Below are positions 35,501 through 49,002 of a stretch of DNA of 64,000 bases, piece by piece (within the stretch, counting starts at the first letter, position 1; every line of letters starts with the position of its first letter). The DNA lies in the NCBI GenBank assembly GCA_036897095.1, contig JAYMSP010000034.1:47482-111481 (forward strand), in the 5' to 3' direction. The stretch comes from Plantago elongata (lineage: Eukaryota > Streptophyta > Magnoliopsida > Lamiales > Plantaginaceae). The notes under the pieces were generated by a model. That model ran no database searches, was not told the DNA's origin, and saw only the letters and a list, made by a program, of their open reading frames with translations. A program made the translations under genes and the position numbers.

Positions 35501-38500
35501 AACCTAAAAGGCAAAACATTTGGGTAGATAAATAATTATGCAGGATTTCTCTCAAAATTAAAAAGACGTGGTGGACAACCTTAACAAAGAAAATAATAGG
35601 GAAATAATTGAACGCTTCACACTATTCAAGCAAGTAACTTTCACCTCTTGCCAGCTAGTGTAACGATCATCTGCACACAAAATGTGCTTGTATCTGAACA
35701 GAGCCTGTCTTCTTTGAACAACCTAATCGTGCAAAAGAGCAGCACCAGAAAGGCAAACCCATTATAGCATCCAAATCAACGTGAAGCTCCTAAAACTAAT
35801 AGGACCAGTTCCAATGCAGAATAATGCCAGTTCAGATACCTCAAGTTTAACTGGATCAGCATCAGGCAAATGACAACTACACATGGTGAGAACATCTAAA
35901 GCAGCTTCCAGTTCCCATCTGTGTATATATCTGAAAACAAAAAATAAATCCAAGTTACAGATACAAGGGAGAATATTAGAACATGCAATTTTCTTTTGAA
36001 GTATCGCAATTTGTAAGAGAATGTTCAGTTGTTTATGACCTTTTTTACAGGTAATGAGAAAAAAAAAAGAATATATCAAATAAGTCAATAAGGTTAAAGA
36101 ATGATTGGAATAAATCTAACGCAACAGTGCACTAACTCAATCTAATAAAGTTACATGAAGAAACGAACTAAAAGTGTCTGTCCGAAAGAACAGGGAACAG
36201 ATAGACATACTTCAGAGCAAGTTTGGCTGCCAGTTGTTTATCTTTCAGACGTAGACAATACTGCCAACTACTGCTCCATATATGAAGGCCTGAAGTAACT
36301 GGAGGTTGTATTGAGGATGTTTCCTCCTCTCCAGTTACGATGAGCATCTGGAGCAACTGGTCTGAGGCCCCATTCCGCAAGAAACGGTCTGAAAGAGCAA
36401 GCGCATCCAACAATTTTCCTTCTTGCATCAATCTATGGCAATAAATTATCAAATTCAAGTGAGATTAATATCTCCAGTACCAAATTCGTTTTCTAAATAG
36501 AAACAAAAAGAAAAGAAAAGGTTAACAAAGAAACAGCAAAGACATTTCCAGTGATATTCCTGGAATGGTCTGTAACAATCTACGTAATTCTTTTGTAAGG
36601 GAAGAATAATCTAAATATCTAATAACATTAATTTAAGTAGTTCAATGTTACATCATTATCTAGATCATGAATACTGACCTGTTTTATGAGGAGGAAATTA
36701 GGAATTCTTTTGGAAAAAACTAAAGTTTTACTTCATTTAAATCACATAGGGCATACAGATAAGAGTATTTGGTATTTATGTATTCAAATTAAGTTTTTAG
36801 ATCATATTAGCATTTAGTATAATGTCAGTCTGACTATAAACATCACCTCAGGCCACCAAAGTTTATTAGGGCCGTGTTAGAATTACCAAAGGATGGGTTC
36901 ATATGTATAATTTTAATAACAAACAGAGATGTTAAAAGGCTGGAAGCAGACTTAGCTTATTTTCAAAAGCATGCAAACGGATAAAGAAAAAGGAAATTAG
37001 GGTGAAAGAAGAGTTATTAATAATATTATATAGTCTAACCAATGAACACACCATGCTTCATTGGTGAGAACTAGTAAACAATTTGGCATGTTGTTTACAA
37101 TATTATGCATGTACGAACCAACATGCACAGGCACAGCTCTCAGAGAGATTTCAACCAAATGACCATAATTGTGAGTAGAAATTATTACTTCTCGACAGCA
37201 TGTTCATAGGGTGCCTCATTCTCCCAGTCGAAAGAAAGGAAAACAGTATCATTCTGATCAAAAGATTTTGGCTTTGGAGACCCATGTTGGGTATCAGAAG
37301 CCACATTTACACGGGCCTTAGATTCAGGAGAAGTTAAGGAAATTTTATTTGCAATAGCCACTTCATCAATCTCTGAGTCAGTATCACTGTCATTCTCACG
37401 AAATCTCTTTGTAGCGGCTTTGGCTTCATAGTTATCTTTAATATCGTCAGTTCCATTTTCTGTCATGACAGCAAACTCGGAAATTCGGTGAAGATTAGTC
37501 TGCATTTGTATCCATCGATTCAAGGTTGGGAACCTGCTATCAGGAAGAGAGAGAATATGAATTACAGTACAACTAATCATCATGGTAACTCATATTTTCT
37601 GAATCATACCTTTCAGATTGATCAAGAGCAAACTCATAAAACAGCCTATCTGCATCCGGTGATGGAAGCAATCCATCATTTAAGGAACCGGAAATAGCAG
37701 GATCACTGCCACAGTACAATATAGTACTTCCAAATACACACGCCAGGACAGCCCTGACCGGGGATAACTTGACAAGATGCTTCACTACGTCCAACTTGAG
37801 AGGGTATAATGGAACTCCAGGAGTTGCGGAAGACCGAGTATAGAACTTAGGTTTTGCTTCTCTAAAAGAAGGTGAGAGGACCTTGCTTTCAGTATCACTC
37901 TTAGAGAGAGACGGAATCACCGGAATGCAAGCCCAACCATGACCAGTCCTTGGAGGGTAAACTGGAGGTACACATGCAGATATTACTTCATGAACAAAGT
38001 CTGAATTCATTATTTCAGCAACTTTTCCAGCTGCGTCAGTGCTGTCACCCTCAAAAACCAGTCGAGTTAAAAGCTGCAGGGAGGTCAATAGGTAATTACA
38101 GCCAAAGATAAAGAGTTACAGTTATGTCTACAGTGTAACTATACTTTTCTTATTCACAGTTAATTTTGGAAGCAACTATAGAACTGTCGAAGGTGAAAAC
38201 AAATTAGAACAGAGTGGAAGAAACATTACGTCTTTGGGCCACTCATATATAAGTGAAAAGTAGTTAAAGTCATGGGTTGTGTCAGTCCCATCAACAATGT
38301 CACCAATTGCAGCAATGTGTAGAATGAATTGAGAAAGGAATGTTGTCATCTTCGAACCAAACGGGCCAAAAAGTCTTTTGTCTGACTCTTTGACATCATA
38401 ACTTGCAGAGCTTATATTATGAGACCCACCTTCTGGTATTTGAGAAGGCTGCTTTGAGGGTCTCAGTCCAAGTCCAAGAACCCCATAATCAATATGGTTA

Positions 38501-41500
38501 AGAAGACCTTTACCATCAGTATACGAACCCTCTCCACCAGTACGGTCCCTTTCTGTTTCTTCATCAGCAATAGCTCTAGCTAGATTATGGAGCTTACCTG
38601 CAATATAAAGAGAAGAAATTGGAAGAATTATTTACAGCTGATTGTCGCCCCGTTCCATTGTTCTAGATACAGGAGCAGCAGCACAATTGTGAAAAAAGAA
38701 GCCTAGGATACAAAGCTTACCACTAAGGAACTGTCGCTTGCCCTTGTGAGCATCATCAATCATTTGATGCAACATAATAAGAGCTCGCTCTCTATTTCCT
38801 TGTCTATAGAACCCCGTCGACAATGAAAGGATCAATTCACCAGAAAAAATGGCCTGAAGAGCTGGCAGTATGTCCTGATATATGAATACCATCACAGAGG
38901 ATCACAACACTGGCAGTATGATACAAACAATTAGGCCACTCAATCTACATACAGAGCAGCATGGCCCGAGTATGCCAAATAGCATGTTCCATGCGCAAGC
39001 CCCAAACCCCCATAGTCTAATCATGCTCTATAGATTGCAATGCACTAGAGTTCTAAAGTAGGGAGACAGTGTGGTCCTAACAAAACTATTAAGATTCTTT
39101 TCCGATATCGTAAGCCTAACAAGCTTATGAAACAGTATGAATTAGCATGCAAGATTCTCCAGCCTAAAATCTGAAAGCAAAAAAAGAAAGACATGTGAAA
39201 CAAACAGAATAGATTTGATGTGATGATTAAGAGTCCTTATTACCTGTTCAGACAGCTCACATAAGCGTTTAAGCACACGCTTTACGACGGATATTATGGC
39301 CATTTCATGAATTTGATCCCAATAACTTGACCCAAGCTTCGGCGCACTACCAGGATAGATTTCGGAAAGCATGTCTTGGGCCTACAGGAGTAAATACATT
39401 CCATTCCATGATTTATGTAAATTCACAATAGAAATTTTATGGCTAACATGACTACTAACAAGCAGAATCGATATTGATAACAAGCTTCTAGCCATGATAG
39501 TCACAGGCGCATCACAAAAGTCAAAAGAATCCTGATCATAGAGTTCATGCATGGGAATGCTAGGTAACTCAAATTACAAGCACAAACCCCCATTATTCTT
39601 CAGTTACAAAGATAGTATGTAATTTCAATTACTTTTTAGTTTACTTGATTTAGTTTCACAAAAAGAAAAAGAAAAAAAAAGGCACGAGTGTGAACAGTGC
39701 AAGTAATATCAGGACAAGTTACCTGGTTCAGAAGCTTCAAAGACATGCTAGATAATTTTGAGCACGATGCAGCTACATCTACGCATAGAAGAATCTGTGG
39801 AATGAATCAAGGATGTCAACACCAAATACAGAGACACATCACCCACACAACTACATAAGAAGTTGATTGATGGTTGTAAACACTTACAGCTGCCAAAGGA
39901 CCCAACTGAGAGCGCAAGGACATAAAATCCAATTCATGAACAGAAGTTCCATCTGCAGTACGCACTGCATCTTCCATCTGGAAAAAAAAATGAATAAATG
40001 ATAACAACAAATAAAATAGGACATGCCCAAGACGATCTAGCCATGCACGGAGAAAAATACACTAAAACAGGAAACTGTGTACGGTGTACTAATTAGATTT
40101 TAAACATGCACTTTGACCCGTATAATTCATTGGACTCTCTCATGTGGTTGTCTAGTAGATACACAAATAAAACATTTATCAGTCCTAGATTCATTTAGAA
40201 CATCTTTTTTGCTTTGTTTAAACTATCAGACTATTAGTAGGGTACTCAAATGACCAGCAAGAAAAAAATTAGATTGAACTAACAATTACATTTCAGACTT
40301 CAGAGAATGATGGGTATCATTTAGACATTCCTTTTTGCACCTTCTGTGCATTAGATGTCTCATCGTGCTAGACTAAATTAATCTTTTTGATTGTTTTGAT
40401 ATTTATAAATTGGTGCAGGAGGAAAGCAAACAAAATATAGTAAGCTCAGGGTGAAGAAGAAAGTGACAAATAATTTCCCACCGACTGATATTTATACTTG
40501 ATGTCACAAAAACAAAGGAATGAAGAGAATCTATTACTGGTTGATATCTGACCACAGACTGAACCAAAAAAGAATATCATACAGTATTATGGTCATCAAA
40601 ATCACATGGTAGCAAGAAAAATCACAAAAGTAATTACCGTTCATTCTCTGTGAATGTTGAAGATCTTAACATGTAAGATCTGGATAAGATAAAATAAAAT
40701 AAATGCTCATAAGTTAAGATCATACAGAAGCTATTTTGAAGGCACCCTCAACCCATTCGGTCAACTCCAAAGTTGCTTTATCTTCTGGAGGTAAGGAAAA
40801 GCGAGAAACAGCTTCCTCTCCAATATCAAATTTCGCCCTCTGCATGCAACTGCAATACGTTCAAATACAAGCACCAGTCACAATTGGAGTTTAATCACGG
40901 TCACTTAAGTACAAAGAAACGTGTGGATGGAAACGCTGAGACATGTATGTAATTGAAATAACAGCCGTGAACACTTATATTATTCATATCACCTCAATAC
41001 AAAAAAAGACCATTTTCACATTCCGAGGAAAACAGAAATTTGGATGAACATGTGCACTTATAACCCACACAGAAATTTTGATGAACACGTGCACTTATCA
41101 CCCAACAGAACGACCATTTTCACATTCCGAGGAAAACAAGAAATCTCAAGGACAAGTCAAGAACAACTCACAGGTTCAGGAGCTTAGATGGTGCCGCACG
41201 CAGGACAGTTAAAGCCTCCCTCCACCTCCATTGTCGTTCAGATAAAGGAAGGAGTTGTTGCAAGATAGACAGGCGCCATTCCCAATCTTCAACAAAACGT
41301 TTTGCCTTCAAGATTCTCCATTCCAAGGCTTGTTTCCCGCCGGCTGATATGTGGCCATCTATGGTATTGTCCAGATCAGGTGATGACAAGGGCAATTGAT
41401 GGCGCAAAATATCAAGTACTTGACCTATGAAGGTAACAACCATTTCATTCGCTCCTTCATGACTAACGCTTTCAGCTTGTGGCCCATCATTAAAATTAGA

Positions 41501-44500
41501 TGAAGTAGAAGGTCTTCTAACTGAATTGTGAGGTGCGGACTCTAGTTGGAGATTGTCCATGTGGAGCAGTGATATAGTAATGTTCACCAAATATATCTGC
41601 ATCAAACAAATAATCCACCCTTGAATTAACAATGAGGATTAACATACGAAAACAAAAGTATGAAATAGCACCTATAATTGAGAACTTGATCCTATGAGTT
41701 AAAGATAGTACCAAAAGTCAGCAATACACCACTAGAATGCAAATTAAGTAATAAGTAATGCCAAACTCTCTTTCAGGTCATATATCAACTAGCTGTGAGC
41801 ATGTTGGGGATTGGAAGTGTATTGTCAATGGCATCTGCAGCCCAATAAATGCAAAAGTCTTTCTAAGCTGTGTATCCATCTAATCTGTGAAAATTACGAA
41901 TTGAGAATGCTAGTAAAACTCCCAGAGAAACCATCTAGAATGTACAAATGGATAATTACAGGAGATCAGATTGCTAATAGTTAACCTTTTTTTTCCTTTT
42001 CTAGGTTAACATACAAGCCAATCAGCTATGCTGTAGAACAGCAACTATATATACAACTAGGAATGAGTGGACTTTTAATGTATAGAAGCCCATAATTTCA
42101 TGCAAAGCATCCTTACTGCAATCCTCCTTGACTATTTATAGTTACAAGTCTACCCTAACCGTGTGCAGCTTTTGTCCTATTAACTGGTTGCTAAAGTCAC
42201 TACCGACATGATTGGTGGAGAAGGATGCATAGTAAGTATCTATACTGGCAATTATAGAACATTTTCCTGTAAAATAAGATTGATGAACACAAAGCTCAGA
42301 AACCTTGCGGGGAATGTTAGTGATTGCATCCAAATGATTCTTCAGTTCTTTTAAATAAAGTAAACTTGTATGTTGATCTCCTATTCCATCAGTACTACTC
42401 TTTTCCATAGTTCCAAATGCTAGAACAGCAGATTCAATAGCATACCGCATGTGGATAAGTTCAATGTCTTGCATCCTGCCAAAAGAAATTTACAGCAAAC
42501 GAAACATGTAAGCGAGAAAGAAAGAAAATACTCTCATGCACTACAATTGCATGACACGCAATATTTATGTTTAAAAGACACCCAATCAAGAGTTTAATAT
42601 TGGTAGAGGAGTTGAGTGACAAAATTTAAAACTTCTAAACAGCTATATGCGACGGCCACATCAATGGTGCATGGGGCAGTATTTCCTCGGAGTAAATGCA
42701 TGAAGAAAAAAAAACAGAAGAGGAATGCAGCATGTCACAGGATTTGAGAGAATTTATTATAAACTGAAGTTAAAAATATAATGCCACAGTATAAACACAA
42801 CAATATTCTGAAAATAATTATACTGACAGTACACCTCTTCCAAGCTGCAGGAGTAGACGTTATAGGTTGCATGCTAAGTAGTTCAACTGCATCCTGAAAT
42901 TTTATGCTGGGAACTAAATCAAACAGTACCTGCAAATTGCAATGCCTATAAATCCACAATAAAGGGGCTTAGGTACCAAATTATGTGCATGCTACTTTAC
43001 TGAATGTCGAAGATGTCGAATGCCTTTGAGTGTGAAAAACAAAAAAAGTCAAGTTTGCAACTACCAATGCAGTATTCAGTCCAGAACTTACACGAATTGG
43101 ACTCTGGACAGACAACCTCTCAAGTACAAAATTCTCCACAAACGAGTCCAACTGAGCATCCTCATTTTCTCTGAAGTCCTTTCCAGCTAATAGTATTGAG
43201 GATTTCAGACTCCAAGGTCGACCAGAATTGACACAGGCAACAAAAGAGGCAATATCGAGGTGAAAGCATAATGTGTCGCAAAGATGTTCCACGCAAGATG
43301 CCTGCCACCAGAAAGTTAGAATATAAACTAATTGAGGCGTTCGTTATAAGGTTATGGAGATATTACAAGTGCATTCAAGAAATCAATTAAAATCCATGAC
43401 AAAACTCGTGATAGTTGGAAAAGACCATCAAGTATTTTTACCTCATCCGACTGATTGCCATAAAGCGAGGAGTCCTCCAGTCGTAAAGCTTGGGATTTAC
43501 TTGTCCAGAGATACTGCATCAGTTGCCTTCTAATTGCTGTTTTGCCAGCCAACACATCCCAACCCAAGACAGCTACCAGGGGTTGAAGGCGGGGAAACAG
43601 CATAAGAACCTACAAGGTGTGGTGGGTATGGCAAGAAAAAATAAACATTTAAGGACTTAAATAGGCCCTCTTAGGATCAGGTTGGCAGGCAGGATAAAAG
43701 TTTAAAACCAAAAGTTCCATTTCTCACGGGGGTTGGAGGGGGATCATCGAAGTGATACAATCATACAATACCCGTCAGAACTATGCATCCTACGTGTGCA
43801 TTTATACCTCAACCAACGTATATCCATGTAAATAATAAATTGCAAAGTAATAGCTGTGATTTCAGGATGAAGCATAAGGTAAACCCATTTAAAACGAGAC
43901 AGAAAGAAAAGACTAGAGCATAGTTTTTCGTTTGTTTATTCTTTAATTCGTTATTCGGTCCTAGCCAGAGTGACTTTTCTTGAAAGCTTATTTAGAGGAA
44001 AATATTGCCTTCTTTTATAGTGAACCGAAGCTTGGGAGAGAACTCTTAAAGCTAACAATTTGTGTCAAATATGCCAATTTATTGCCAACTGACGCTATAT
44101 GTGTGAGGCACAGAGGCAGATGCAGAGAATCAACCATATATTCACAAATTGGAGCTTTACTCACTTATTATGGGATTAGATTATGTATGGTCAGAACTTA
44201 TATCATGTGATGTCAATTGAAGATGATCTTTGGGCATGGTAATAAATACTGTACTCTATTTTATTTATTTTTCACTTATTTCCTGCCGCAGACAACTTCC
44301 TTTGAAACCTTATTTAGGTTTCATGCTATATGGTATTCAGCGTTTGTGGTGTAGGTGCTTCAAGATGCTAAGATTTTATTTTTGAGACATTTTCATGCTG
44401 GTTCCATATTGTAGCTAGGAATCATTGTCTAGTGTAGCTGATTTGTTTGGGTTTATCCCTCGCTATCCTAACGGCACACGGCTTGTGTATTCTTTTACTT

Positions 44501-47500
44501 GCATCAACACATTCTCTTCTGATTACCATTCAAAACAAAACAAAAAATGTTGCAAAAACTTATCCAGATATAAACTTATAATCATAAAATATAGCAATTT
44601 GTTATTTGTTATCACCACTTGCACTTTTAGTTCGTGATGGAAGCCCTCGACACCACATTATATGCAAAATTAAAAGAAATTAACAGATTATTCAACAAGA
44701 CACACCTGGGAAGCTTCTTGAATCTGCTCTTTTTTAACAAGAGACAATGCAGTATCCAGAACGCGTTCTAATATATGCAACCCTCGGACACGAGCATAAT
44801 GATACATCTCTCTCGTGCATATTGAAGCAGAGGCCTTCAACGAATGTGGTGTCTCATTTAAAACATTATCATGTTCAGATTCTGCAATAGACTTTTGAAG
44901 GCGCTGGAGAGGGAGAGGAATCTGATTGCCTTCACAAGCATTGCAGGACTCAATTTCCTCAGACAATAACTCATCTTGAACATGCTGTGAGAACAATTAT
45001 TACAAATATAAGCAGCTACCCAATCCTGGATGCTAGTAGTTCATTAGAGTAAAAAGGGATAGCCTACAATTACAAGCAATTAATGAAACACAATTCGATG
45101 TGGTTTTGAAACAAGAAGTCAGAGCACTTGTACAATAAAAATTAAGAAAACCAGAACTACAGTGCATGCAAAAAACTTGTTCTCTGGTCACAATTGGTTC
45201 TTATGGCAATAAGTTAACTTTGCACAATCACAGAGGAAAAACATGTGATGAGGTCATGGGAATTCATATATATATAATATCAACATAATAGGAGAAAATA
45301 AAAAACCTGAGTAAGCATTCACACCTAACAACAATACACGAGCAACAGAAGGTACAAATGTCTACACAACCTGAAGCATCTGAACGAGACGAGTGCAATG
45401 AGATGATAGTGCTTCAACATATATAGAGAACATTTTATTTCGTATGGCAAGTGAAGAGTTCCCATAATTCTTCGTTCCCAATGATACGCTCCTTAAGAGA
45501 TCTTGCAACAGCTTGCTGCAACGAAACCAAAAACGTGTTGAAGTAAAAAGCTAGAATTGGAAAGAAAGAAAAGAACAATAATAATCTTCATTCTACAAGG
45601 TTGAACCAACTTAACAAATTGGACAATTATCGTTAATCTTCGAATCAGGGCAAAATAATGTCTTCAACATACATGTTCCTACCCCTTCATAAGGACCATA
45701 TAATATATCCAACATAATATTCCCAAGGGACTTGCCATCTTTATCCCTCAACTTACTTCTCCAAGCCCAAAGAACATCATCAACCTTCCCAGGCATACCA
45801 ACAAAAGTTCTGTTTACCAGAGTCGTATTGCATAATAAGCAAGCGATAATAAATGTAAGAACAGGTGATATATATTATCTGCACTCTCTTGTGCACATGA
45901 CACAGTCTCAGGGGCAAAATATAGACAATTAGCGCTCTCCCTCAGTTAAGTCCATAAAGCTACTCTAGAAGGTTGACTGCTTTGCCAGATTATATTTACG
46001 GGACATCACCGTTTTTGTGACTGTCAGTGAACTGAAATAGCTACTAGAAAATAAAACTGCCATCCTAATTAGACAAACAGCTAGATCGAAGGGAATTCAT
46101 GTTAAACTAAGTTGTTACCCGAAACTAGCTTAGTTATAGAACAAGAATATACTCTTCGATCACAACTTACAAGTTGGACAATCTTCTTGGGCTATATCTT
46201 GTTTCTCAAATTGTAGCTTTGAAAGCATAATTAAGTGAACTCGATAAATTCAATTAAGATATAATTTTAATACACAGATATACAGTTAGGAGTAAGGCTA
46301 AAATGGAGGAAAAAATTAATCAAAACACTTGATAGAGGATCCCTAGCTCCATTGTTGTATCAACCCAAGAAAGTCTGGAGGAAAATATTGACTCGGGACA
46401 ATATTGGAATGCTACTGCATGTAATATAAGTAAGCATACTACAGCAGTACAGCTGATATAAGTAAAATTAAAAGAAAGGCAGATTGGATAGGAGATAAGT
46501 TTTCAAGATACATGGTGGGCATGTGGAAGGTAATATTGTTCAGTATAAATAATGGAAATACTCCTATATAAAAGAGGTGGTGGTCAAGTTCAAGAAAAAT
46601 ATTACATTGGAAATGGTTTATCCATAATACCTAAATGTGAAATGCGTGGTGGATGAGTAGAAGGCAATGCATTCCTAACTTTGAGTTAACTTGGTAGTAT
46701 GAGTAAGTGGTTTAGTTTTAGTTCAAATGACGGATTGAACTTCATGAGATATAATAGTGCAGCCAGATTTTAGGTAAATTCTGACAAACAAACGTGTAGT
46801 TCAAGTTTCCACATATGCCTCAGTGAGGGCTAGCGTGTAGGAGGCCGGTTCCTCTTACAGATGAAGTATGCTAAAGCACGCCTACCATGTTTATTCAACT
46901 TCACACGTATATGCAGCACAGGACACACATAATTGCAAAAAAATGGTCACTCAACATGTAACAACAGTCACAAAACATCTAACAGCAGGCCATGACGAAA
47001 CTCACCGATACTCAGCCTCTTCAACTCCACATTCCAAGTGAAGAAACCTCACATGCGATACTGCACCATCCTCATCCCCATTCTCTAAACACTCCCTCAT
47101 AGCATCCAAATGTGCCCTCTGAATCGACTTCTGAACTAACCTAAGCACCTCATCCTCCTCCTCCTTACGTCTCACCTCCGTCCTCAGCGCAATCGCCATC
47201 CCCCCTGAATCTCCACCATCCACATCCCCAATCTGCTCCCCGATATTACCACACAGTACATCAAAAACATCAGGCATTTCCAAAATCACACCTCGTAACT
47301 TCGCCATTTCCACTTCCTCCATGCTCCCCAAACCCCCTTCATCCAACTCAGTCAAATCCGGCCTCAATCGACTGAATCCAATCTCCAAAATCCTCCTCAA
47401 AACCACCAGCTCCTCACTCACCTCATCTCCCGATCTCTTCAACACTCTCGAACTGATCATGTCCACGTAGAGCAGAAACTCCGCGCGTAATTTCAAGCAA

Positions 47501-47790
47501 TTCGGATCGAACGACCATAGATTCGAGGTCGGGTCAGGGAACTCGAGAAGCTCGAGTGTGCAGAGGAAGGTGAGAAGTGCCGGAGAAGAGCATGAATCGG
47601 ACCATAGGACCGGGTCGGGCTGGGCAAGCCGCCCGCCGCGGGAAACTACGGTTTGGAGTATTGAGCGGGCCAAGTCAGGGTTTCGGGCCCGGAGGCTGCG
47701 TATAATGGCCCGGAAAGGCTCGAATTGGGCGAGGAAGAGGTGGTTAGCGGCAACTCGAGAGAGGAGGTCGGTGTTTTTGTCTTCTTCCAT
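26513..47790 (-). CDS. Spastizin/ZFYVE26 homologue (large endolysosomal protein)
   Basis: Thirty-six exons in phase give 2486 aa: 47006-47790, 45371-45515, 44706-44984, 43442-43609, 43092-43301, 42835-42929, 42304-42475, 41172-41596, 40726-40849, 39888-39977, 39723-39794, 39244-39381, 38721-38874, 38230-38597, 37610-38073, 37189-37533, 36211-36432, 35840-35930, 35645-35722, 35213-35503, 34903-35100, 34335-34817, 33939-34100, 33510-33842, 33345-33427, 33062-33166, 32027-32261, 31432-31791, 30712-30813, 29893-30036, 28786-28874, 28220-28302, 28008-28123, 27724-27809, 27482-27581, 26513-26578. The match is to plant proteins such as At2g25730. Strong blocks are the N-terminal [15 protein letters not shown] and the C-terminal [14 protein letters not shown] to QWLAQYM. 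The animal relative works with spatacsin and AP-5 in lysosome renewal. The plant role is not known to me. A full FYVE finger is not evident: only YTCRKCK (exon 24 end) remains of such a cysteine pattern. Helical repeats dominate. The start is the first ATG of exon 1. Confidence 0.93.
41007..41137. repeat. Nested duplication inside a spastizin-gene intron
   Basis: GACCATTTTCACATTCCGAG recurs at 41007 and 41111. Between the copies, a block with GATGAACA(T/C)GTGCACTTAT is itself tandemly duplicated (about 41031-41066 and 41067-41103). It lies in the intron between exons 8 and 9. Confidence 0.85.
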
Positions 47791-49002
47791 GGCGGATGTG
47801 ATGACGGAGTGATGAACATGTACGATACTGACTAAATATCAGACGTGATATGTACGCGGAGAGGCCGTAATTGTAAGCTGAGAACACAAATGGCGAAGGT
47901 TGGATTTGTATTACTTCTATGATGGGACCGACCTCCGCCATTTTATAAAAATTAAATAAAATATTTATAATAGTCTAATTAATATTTAAAACATTTTAAA
48001 TCAATGCACCTTTATTTTTTTAAATACAATTATTAATACTTGATTGATCTTAAACAATTTTATAATGTATACTTTACATCTTTATTATTCTGCCATGTTT
48101 AATGTTCGAAGTCTTCTATTATATTCGAAAATGTCACATTTGGAAAGAAAAAAAATAAAATGAGGCCTTATGAGCAAATAAATTAGGCTTGGAATCTTAT
48201 GAGTCACCCACAAATTCCTCTTTTTTATACTTACTGAACCTATTAAATATTTATTTCAAAATTTTAATATAAAATTAATAAGTCACTCCAACAGAAATAA
48301 TTTCAAGACGGGCTTTGCCAAATTCAATATATCCCGAAACTGTAAGCAAGAGCAAGTGCCACTTCGATCGTTTAGTCAAGGAACGTCGATAGTATACACA
48401 TGTGAAAAATGATGTTTAGTCATAAAATATACATTGATGTTAATGTTTAGTACAACTGGTATCCAATAACATTAATCAACATTTTAACAATTAGCTCTGC
48501 ATACCATAACAATTTCCTTTATTATTATTATTTTAATTCTTACTATGAAGTGTGAGTATTATCCTATAATCCTGTAGATTTTAATACCCCAATATACATT
48601 CCAACTAAACAATATTAAAGTAGAATATACTTGCCTTTGTACTGGATCATAAATGCATATTAATATTAATTCACAAAGCATTTCACAAATCACATTTGAA
48701 AAATAAACAACAATTTAAAACCCAACCTTGGCAATTATAAATGTATTTTTTTATTTTAATTTCCTTTTTTTTTTACCGATATAACAGATTATATTTGAAT
48801 TTATGTAAATTTGGGAGTTTCACAAATTCGTGAAGTCGGGCGGGACAGGAAGAGTCGAAGAGACGTCAATACTCTTGGCGGGAAACCCTTAAAATTCACC
48901 TTAAATTTCCAACCCTACCCATTCCACTTCTTCAGTTTCACCCAGATTGATTTTTCCACTGGGTTTCTCTCTCACAAAAGCTTTCCTCCCCGTTCCCCAG
49001 CC
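47791..49002. other. Divergent promoter region, spastizin-like gene and DDR4
   Basis: These 1.2 kb separate two head-to-head genes. The middle (about 47.94-48.78 kb) is AT-rich. The last 200 bases before DDR4 are richer in GC and hold an E2F-type site and a telo-box-like AACCCTA (48911-48917). Confidence 0.55.
48875..48885 (+). promoter_or_regulatory. Candidate E2F/DP site upstream of DDR4
   Basis: TTGGCGGGAAA equals a consensus E2F site (TTTCCCGCC on the other strand). It lies 118 bases before the DDR4 ATG, where promoter or 5' leader elements sit. With the nearby AACCCTA it suggests expression tied to cell division. Inference from motif only. Confidence 0.5.

Noticed and set aside
45611-45796. 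Minus-strand ORF of 61 codons with a protein-like look (starts [12 protein letters not shown])
   Set aside because: It lies inside intron 1 of the spastizin-like gene. Exons 1 and 2 join in phase without it (the split Arg codon fits), and it has no splice signals or family match I can name.
48811-49002. Upstream in-frame extension of DDR4
   Set aside because: It covers the E2F-type site and a pyrimidine-rich leader. The product is not family-like, and the ATG at 49003 starts the conserved part.
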